Assembly: GCA_022353185.1 (NCBI GenBank) | Contig: JAKRWB010000310.1 | Location: 1 to 10,761, forward strand | Source: ANME-2 cluster archaeon | Lineage (GTDB): Archaea > Halobacteriota > Methanosarcinia > Methanosarcinales > Methanocomedenaceae | Length of the DNA stretch: 10,761 bases | Direction of reading: 5' to 3' | Shown: piece by piece, positions 7,102 through 10,761 of the stretch | How positions within the stretch are numbered: the stretch's first letter is position 1 | How the letters are laid out: the number at the start of each line of letters is the position of its first letter | Translations under genes and position numbers: made by a program | The notes under the pieces: model-generated | The model's database searches: none | What the model was told of the DNA's origin: nothing | The model's input: the letters and a program-made list of their open reading frames with translations, nothing else

Positions 7102-7355
7102 CCTCTATAAAAACCTTTCATTCTTGTAAATATAATATGCATCAGGATCAAATTGATTGTGAGGCCGACAACACTGAAGATAACATAGAACTTAATCAAA
7201 TAATCAATCCATAATACGTCCTGTGAATCAACTATAAATGGTTTTTCAGGATAATATGTCAGATTGAAAAACAGCAATAAACCTGATATTATAATCAAAG
7301 TTAATAATAGTGATATTATTCCGAAATTATTGGTTTTATCTTTCATTTCATCCAC
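7098..7355 (-). CDS. Small two-helix membrane protein, first gene of the Rnf operon
   Basis: Unrecognised protein of up to 85 aa. A short charged N-terminus is followed by a helix at about 11-31, an extracytoplasmic or loop segment (about 32-50, with YYPEKPFIVDSQD), and a second helix at about 52-76 containing the only His (H73), then a short basic end (TRMKGFYRG). It has no Cys. The start may be GTG at 7355 or the in-frame ATG at 7346; neither has a strong ribosome site, and a TATA-like box about 30 bases upstream would give a very short leader. The stop overlaps the cytochrome b start as GTGA. As leader gene of the unit it is probably a subunit or assembly partner of the cytochrome b; H73 could be a heme ligand, but this is speculative. 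Confidence 0.78.
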   Translation of the reverse strand: MDEMKDKTNNFGIISLLLTLIIISGLLLFFNLTYYPEKPFIVDSQDVLWIDYLIKFYVIFSVVGLTINLILMHIIFTRMKGFYRG

Positions 7356-7377
7356 TCTGAAATAACAGCGGCCACCG

Positions 7378-7395
7378 TTTTTATATATATATTTA
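7378..7395 (-). promoter_or_regulatory. TATA-like box for the cytochrome b / cytochrome c / rnf operon
   Basis: On the minus strand the AT run ATATATATAA (7381-7390), preceded by AT-rich sequence and followed by CGG, lies about 26-31 bases before position 7355. Archaeal transcription starts roughly 25 bases after the box centre, which predicts a start near 7360 and a leader of about 5-14 bases, so the message may be nearly leaderless. This is the only strong candidate in the 236-base gap. A weaker TATA-like stretch at 6161-6168 could be an internal start before the cytochrome c gene. Confidence 0.5.
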
Positions 7396-7538
7396 ATAAA
7401 TATACATTGCTGTTGTGTTATGAGTTATTGGTGTGACTTATATCTTTCTATTTTCTATGAGATTTTGTAATTAATTATGAACAATTGCAGGTGCTTTAAT
7501 CATCATTTTGATTACATAATCATATTACAATAATATAA

Positions 7539-7600
7539 TCTGAATAATTATATCCTATTTATAATTAAAAAAACGTATCATTATAACATAATTATTCAGA
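7539..7600. repeat. 13-bp perfect inverted repeat with 36-base loop at the end of the usp operon
   Basis: The arms are 7539-7551 (TCTGAATAATTAT) and 7588-7600 (ATAATTATTCAGA), exact reverse complements of each other. The right arm contains the last two codons and stop of the universal stress protein gene ending at 7592. The loop carries the poly-T run on the minus strand. It could fold as an RNA hairpin at the 3' end of the usp message, or be a pair of protein-binding half-sites upstream of the rnf promoter. Confidence 0.6.
7567..7573 (-). terminator. Poly-T terminator after the usp operon
   Basis: Seven T in a row on the minus strand, about 19 bases after the usp stop at 7592, in the sequence ACG-T7-AATTATAA. 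Archaeal RNA polymerase stops at U-runs, so this probably ends the two-gene usp transcript before the rnf promoter. It sits in the loop of the inverted repeat. Confidence 0.5.
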
Positions 7601-8533
7601 CACCACCCTCTCTATCCTGGAACCTCTCACTACAAGTACTGAGCACCTGGCTGTGGATGCTATCTTTTCTGATACACTCCCAACCAGCATTTTTGAGATT
7701 GAACCCCTTCCATGGCTGCCCAATACGATAAGGTCTATATCCTTGGTTTTAACTATTTTTAGTATCTCAGATGCGGTATTTCCATCTCTTACAATGGTTT
7801 CTGCAGTTACACCCTTCTTATCTGCGATATTTCTTACACCTTCGGCGATATTTTCAGCATCTTTAAGCATGTGTTCCCGCATCCGCTCGATTATAGCTTC
7901 GGAAAAGTGAATCGTTTCTCCTAATACTCTTCCTTTTCCGGTTTCATCAACTGTCGTAATATGCCTTTCAAGTATCTTGTTCCTGGAATCGACAATGTTA
8001 CATGCATATACTTTCGCATTGTACCTTTTTGCAATGCTCATACCATAATGAGCAGCATACTCAGCATCCTTTGACCCGTCTGTTGAGATTAATATATTCT
8101 TGTAATGCTCTTTGCTTTTAGTACTGCGTACAATTAGAACATGGGAATGGGACTCTCTTAATACGCGATTTGCAACAACACCGACAGATGGTCCTTTTGA
8201 TTCTACTCCTCCCTTCGATGCCAGTACTATTATATTCGCATCTATTGCTTTTGCTTCATTTACAATCGTTTCAACCGGGATTCCGGTAAGTACTTTTGCT
8301 GATTTGACTGTTACTCCACTGTCCTGCGCTATTTTTTGTATCTGACCAACATATTCTTCACCTGCACTATGTATGATCGTGAGGATTTCTGGCAGGATAT
8401 ATCTGTGAGAATCTACTACAAATATTATGGATATTTCCGCACCGTATTTTGCGGCCAATTCTACAGCATGCTTTCCAGCATTCAGTGAATTCTCAGAACC
8501 GTCAACAGGAACCAGAAATTGGAATCTTGTCAT
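7592..8533 (-). CDS. Tandem-domain universal stress protein (UspA family)
   Basis: Soluble cytoplasmic protein of 313 aa made of two UspA domains (about 3-137 and 143-304). The second has the nucleotide-binding set: D152 in ISTDGS, and G272-x2-G275-x9-G285-S286 (GSHGRGSISKMLVGS), so it probably binds ATP. The first has D11 (VPVDGS) but a degenerate loop (ASKGGVESKGPSVGVV), in which the first Gly is Ala and the Ser after the last Gly is Val, so binding there is doubtful. The ATG at 8533 has GAGGTG seven bases upstream and follows the second usp gene after 15 bases, so the two are co-transcribed. Such proteins are linked to stress and energy sensing; a specific role with Rnf is not shown. Its end lies in a 13-bp inverted repeat. 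Confidence 0.92.
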   Translation of the reverse strand: MTRFQFLVPVDGSENSLNAGKHAVELAAKYGAEISIIFVVDSHRYILPEILTIIHSAGEEYVGQIQKIAQDSGVTVKSAKVLTGIPVETIVNEAKAIDANIIVLASKGGVESKGPSVGVVANRVLRESHSHVLIVRSTKSKEHYKNILISTDGSKDAEYAAHYGMSIAKRYNAKVYACNIVDSRNKILERHITTVDETGKGRVLGETIHFSEAIIERMREHMLKDAENIAEGVRNIADKKGVTAETIVRDGNTASEILKIVKTKDIDLIVLGSHGRGSISKMLVGSVSEKIASTARCSVLVVRGSRIERVVSE

Positions 8534-8548
8534 TTTGTTACACCTCTG

Positions 8549-9370
8549 TTATTTTGGAATTGTATATATTCTTTCTGTCCTTATACTTTTCACCACATAA
8601 ACAGAACACGTTGCCGAATGAATAACTTTTTCCGAGATACTTCCATGTACAAACCTGGAAACTTTACCACGACCTGAATATCCCAAAACCACCAGGTTAA
8701 AGGATCTATCGTAAATTATGTTTAAAATCTCATCGGCTGTTTTTCCTTCCCCTGTTAAAGATTTAGCTTGAATTCCTTTTGATTTGGCAATATCTAATAT
8801 CGGTTTAGTTATTTTATAACTCTCATCCTCTATCATCTTATGTGGATAAATGTGACAGACCGTCAGGTTCGAATGAAAGCGATGTGCAATGCTGGCTGCA
8901 AATTTTCCAGAATATTCGGCATCTTTTGTACTATCCACCGGAACAAGAATGTTGCTGAATAGTTCATCACCAGCAGTATTTTTACGGGCTATCAGCACAT
9001 GACACTTAACATCTTTTATGAGCTTCTCAGCTATTCTCCCTAATTTGTTTTTAGATGCACCCAAAATGATTAAACTGGCATCGTTTTCCTCTTGCATCTT
9101 AATAATTTCAGATACTGGTGATCCTATTGCCACAGTAGCATTCTTTATACTAATTCCATTATTTTCACATATCTGTTTGTATTTATCAACCAGTGTCTGG
9201 CCCAATTCTGTTTGGATACCAATTTCTTCTTCATTGAACAAATTGTTATCTACTACATTTATAATGGAAATTTCAGCATTATACATCTTAGCTAACTTTA
9301 TAGCATTGTCTGCTGCTATTTCCGCATACACCGGTTCATTTAATGTTAATATATATTGAAATTTTACCAT
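8549..9370 (-). CDS. Tandem-domain universal stress protein with degenerate N-terminal domain
   Basis: Paralogue of the next gene, 273 aa, with two UspA domains (about 3-129 and 138-261). The second carries D146 (LVPVDSTKD) and an intact nucleotide loop, G230-x2-G233-x9-G243-S244 (GYSGRGKVSRFVHGS). In the first the usual VDGS is replaced by TLNEP (residues 9-13), and the loop is shortened to GASKNKLGRIAEK, so that half has probably lost ATP binding and may serve dimerisation. It is first in the two-gene usp unit. The ATG at 9370 has only a weak purine stretch (GGGTTTGGAAT) upstream. The gene is transcribed away from apbE. The biological partner is unknown. Confidence 0.9.
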   Translation of the reverse strand: MVKFQYILTLNEPVYAEIAADNAIKLAKMYNAEISIINVVDNNLFNEEEIGIQTELGQTLVDKYKQICENNGISIKNATVAIGSPVSEIIKMQEENDASLIILGASKNKLGRIAEKLIKDVKCHVLIARKNTAGDELFSNILVPVDSTKDAEYSGKFAASIAHRFHSNLTVCHIYPHKMIEDESYKITKPILDIAKSKGIQAKSLTGEGKTADEILNIIYDRSFNLVVLGYSGRGKVSRFVHGSISEKVIHSATCSVYVVKSIRTERIYTIPK

Positions 9371-9403
9371 ATTCCAAACCCTATATAAAGGTTTACACTG
9401 CTT

Positions 9404-9416
9404 TATTTAAATATAT
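9404..9416 (-). promoter_or_regulatory. TATA-like box for the usp operon
   Basis: The minus-strand sequence ATATATTTAAATA, centred near 9410, predicts a start about 9385 and a 15-base leader before the ATG at 9370. A closer TTTATATA (9382-9389) matches the consensus better but lies only 12-19 bases from the ATG, too near to give a full-length message. Confidence 0.4.
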
Positions 9417-9477
9417 CGAATTGTTTTTTATAACGGTCTCGAATTATTACAATTTACACACGTCATGATAACAAAAC

Positions 9478-9490
9478 TTAGATATATAAT
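9478..9490 (+). promoter_or_regulatory. TATA-like box for apbE, suggesting a leaderless message
   Basis: The plus-strand sequence TTAGATATATAAT is centred about 26 bases before the apbE ATG at 9511, which is where transcription itself should begin. No Shine-Dalgarno is visible in AATCAGTAAATAAAC before the ATG. Both points favour a leaderless transcript. Confidence 0.5.
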
Positions 9491-9510
9491 CCAATAATCA
9501 GTAAATAAAC

Positions 9511-10542
9511 ATGACAGACTACGACCGCAGGATAATTTTGTATTTTTTAGTCTTGATATCAGTGGCTATAGCTGCTTCCACTTTCTACATCCTTTTATCC
9601 AATGACACCAATGATGCGGGCAACACGGACATCATTACAGAAAGCCAACAGATGATGGGCACTATTGTTACTATAGAGATTGTTGGTTCCGGCCCAGATG
9701 CCCAGGGCGCCATAAACAGTGCATTTGATGAAATTGACCGTATCGAAAAATTGATGAGCACCTATGACCCGAAGAGTGAAATCAGCATCCTGAACACAGA
9801 AGGAAAGTTAAATAATGCTTCTGAAGACTTCATTTATGTAATTAAGCAGTCATTATATTATGGCGATATCAGCAGTGGTTCCTTTGATATTACCATAAAA
9901 CCCATACTAAACCTGTGGAAAAGCAAAATAAGTGCAGGTGAGTTCCCAACCGGACAGGATATAAACGAAACCCTGCTCCTCGTGAACTACAGCAATATAT
10001 CAATTAACGACGACACCGTTTCCTTTAAAACAGAAGGTATGTGCATCACTGTTGACGGCATAGCCAAAGGATATGCTGTGGACCAGGCGGTTGCGGTCCT
10101 AAAAAACAGCGGATATTCAAGCGGTTTTGTAAATGCCGGGGGTGACGGCATGTATTTCGGCACAAAACCTGACGGCACTAAATGGAACGTGGGGCTTCGT
10201 AATCCAGAGGATAAGAGCGAGTCAGTAGTGGTCATGGAGATATCGGATATGGCAGTAGCTACCAGCGGCAACTATGAACGCTACTTCAATGAATCGGCCC
10301 GGCTCTCACACATAAGTGACCCCAGGACTGGAATTTCATCAGAAGGTCTCCTGAGTGCGACCGTGATAGCAAGTTCGGCCATGGAAGCAGATACTCTGGC
10401 CACCGCAGTTTTTGTGTCGGGACCGGATAACGGTCTTGAAATTATTGAGAATACTGAAAATACCGAGTGTTTCCTGATAACTCCTGAGGGGCAAATACTG
10501 ATATCTTCGGGCTTTGACTCCTACCTGTCTACCACAGAATAA
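9511..10542 (+). CDS. apbE: ApbE-family FAD:protein FMN transferase, membrane-anchored
   Basis: Transfers FMN from FAD to a Thr or Ser of target flavoproteins; the obvious target here is RnfG. The protein has 343 aa. An N-terminal helix (about 8-29) should anchor it with the catalytic domain outside the membrane, on the side where RnfG carries its flavin; no lipobox Cys is seen. ApbE landmarks are MGT (49-51), the E-x-L-M-S-x-Y region (79-85) followed by SEISILN, SFDITIKPILNLW (124-136), VDGIAKGYAVD (181-191), VNAGGDGMYFG (207-217), ATSGNYERY (250-258), HISDPRTG (267-274), and ADTLATAVFVSG (293-304) with the metal-binding Asp and Thr. The usual DLGGIAKGYA reads TVDGIAKGYA here. It diverges from the usp unit and is probably leaderless. 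Family assignment is very sure. Confidence 0.95.
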   Translation: MTDYDRRIILYFLVLISVAIAASTFYILLSNDTNDAGNTDIITESQQMMGTIVTIEIVGSGPDAQGAINSAFDEIDRIEKLMSTYDPKSEISILNTEGKLNNASEDFIYVIKQSLYYGDISSGSFDITIKPILNLWKSKISAGEFPTGQDINETLLLVNYSNISINDDTVSFKTEGMCITVDGIAKGYAVDQAVAVLKNSGYSSGFVNAGGDGMYFGTKPDGTKWNVGLRNPEDKSESVVVMEISDMAVATSGNYERYFNESARLSHISDPRTGISSEGLLSATVIASSAMEADTLATAVFVSGPDNGLEIIENTENTECFLITPEGQILISSGFDSYLSTTE

Positions 10543-10557
10543 TCATTATCAGATATT

Positions 10558-10579
10558 AAATATAAAATATAAAATAAAA
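10558..10579. repeat. AT-rich tandem heptamer after apbE
   Basis: Two copies of AAATATA (10558-10564, 10565-10571) followed by AAATAAAA. On the minus strand this is a T-rich stretch that could end transcription of a convergent gene entering from the right. No poly-T run follows apbE on its own strand. Confidence 0.35.
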
Positions 10580-10710
10580 CTCATCAAATTAAAGGACAAG
10601 AACAAGAAGGATATTTCCCATCCAGGATTGTGGGGGTAGGTCACACTGATTCGGTAGTTATTGGTCCGGTATTTGTGCCCAGAGGTATGATTGCAATGAT
10701 ATCAAGATGC

Positions 10711-10761
10711 CTAAACGAATTCTGCGTCATCGTCGAGTGGTTCTTCCACTACATGCCCATC
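10711..10761 (-). CDS. Possible C-terminal tail of a convergent gene (partial)
   Basis: Reading the minus strand inward from the right edge gives an open frame of 16 codons ending in TAG at 10711: DGHVVEEPLDDDAEFV. The acidic, hydrophilic tail is typical of a real protein C-terminus, and base composition becomes GC-richer than the spacer. The opposite strand is also open from about 10576 to the edge, but it lacks an ATG or ribosome site near its beginning and reads as an odd hydrophobic mix, so I favour the minus strand. Product unknown; far too short to name. Confidence 0.35.
   Translation of the reverse strand, partial: DGHVVEEPLDDDAEFV

Noticed and set aside
9018..9359. Plus-strand open frame of about 113 codons
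   Set aside because: Antisense to a clear UspA gene with an intact nucleotide loop; no independent support.
9382..9389. Perfect TTTATATA box on the minus strand
   Set aside because: Only 12-19 bases from the usp ATG at 9370, so transcription would start inside the gene; it may be chance, or act weakly in the other direction.
1..10761. CRISPR array, tRNA/rRNA gene, insertion sequence, integrase or attachment site
   Set aside because: None seen: no regularly spaced repeats, no transposase or integrase frame, and no cloverleaf-like sequence in the short intergenic gaps.

Overview
The window reads as chromosomal DNA from a methanogen-type archaeon of the Methanosarcinales, possibly an anaerobic methane oxidiser such as an ANME-2 or ANME-3 relative. 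The reasons are an Rnf operon in the archaeal order (cytochrome c, then rnfC-D-G-E-A-B, as I recall it from Methanosarcina acetivorans), archaeal TATA-like promoter boxes, poly-T ends, strong GGAGG/GAGGTG ribosome sites and several GTG/TTG starts. The lineage is inference; no marker gene is present.

Layout. Positions 1-7355 are one tightly packed minus-strand operon, read from right to left. It opens with three membrane genes: a two-helix protein at 7098-7355, a b-type cytochrome at 6421-7101 and a second two-helix protein at 6168-6428. A secreted nine-heme cytochrome c (MmcA-like, 4684-6117) follows, and then rnfC, rnfD, rnfG, rnfE, rnfA and a 3'-truncated rnfB that leaves the window at position 1. 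Most junctions overlap by 4 bases (ATGA or GTGA), so translation is probably coupled. A 236-base AT-rich gap (7356-7591) carries the operon's TATA-like box, a poly-T terminator and a 13-bp perfect inverted repeat. Upstream lie two tandem-domain universal stress proteins in one minus-strand unit (7592-9370). A 140-base divergent promoter region separates them from a plus-strand ApbE flavin transferase (9511-10542). The last 219 bases hold AT-rich spacer and, possibly, the tail of a convergent minus-strand gene.

How the parts fit. RnfB should accept electrons from ferredoxin. RnfA and RnfE form the membrane core with paired Cys residues, and RnfD, RnfG and RnfC complete the complex. RnfC has lost the glycine-rich and GGEKQL-type signatures expected for NADH and FMN, as expected of an Rnf that does not use NAD. 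The likely exit is the extracytoplasmic multiheme cytochrome c and/or the membrane quinone analogue methanophenazine. ApbE would attach FMN to RnfG, whose acceptor motif ends in Ser rather than Thr; RnfD has no such motif. The most noteworthy feature is the three-gene cytochrome b module at the head of the operon, which could link Rnf and the cytochrome c to the methanophenazine pool or to an extracellular acceptor. That role is inference.
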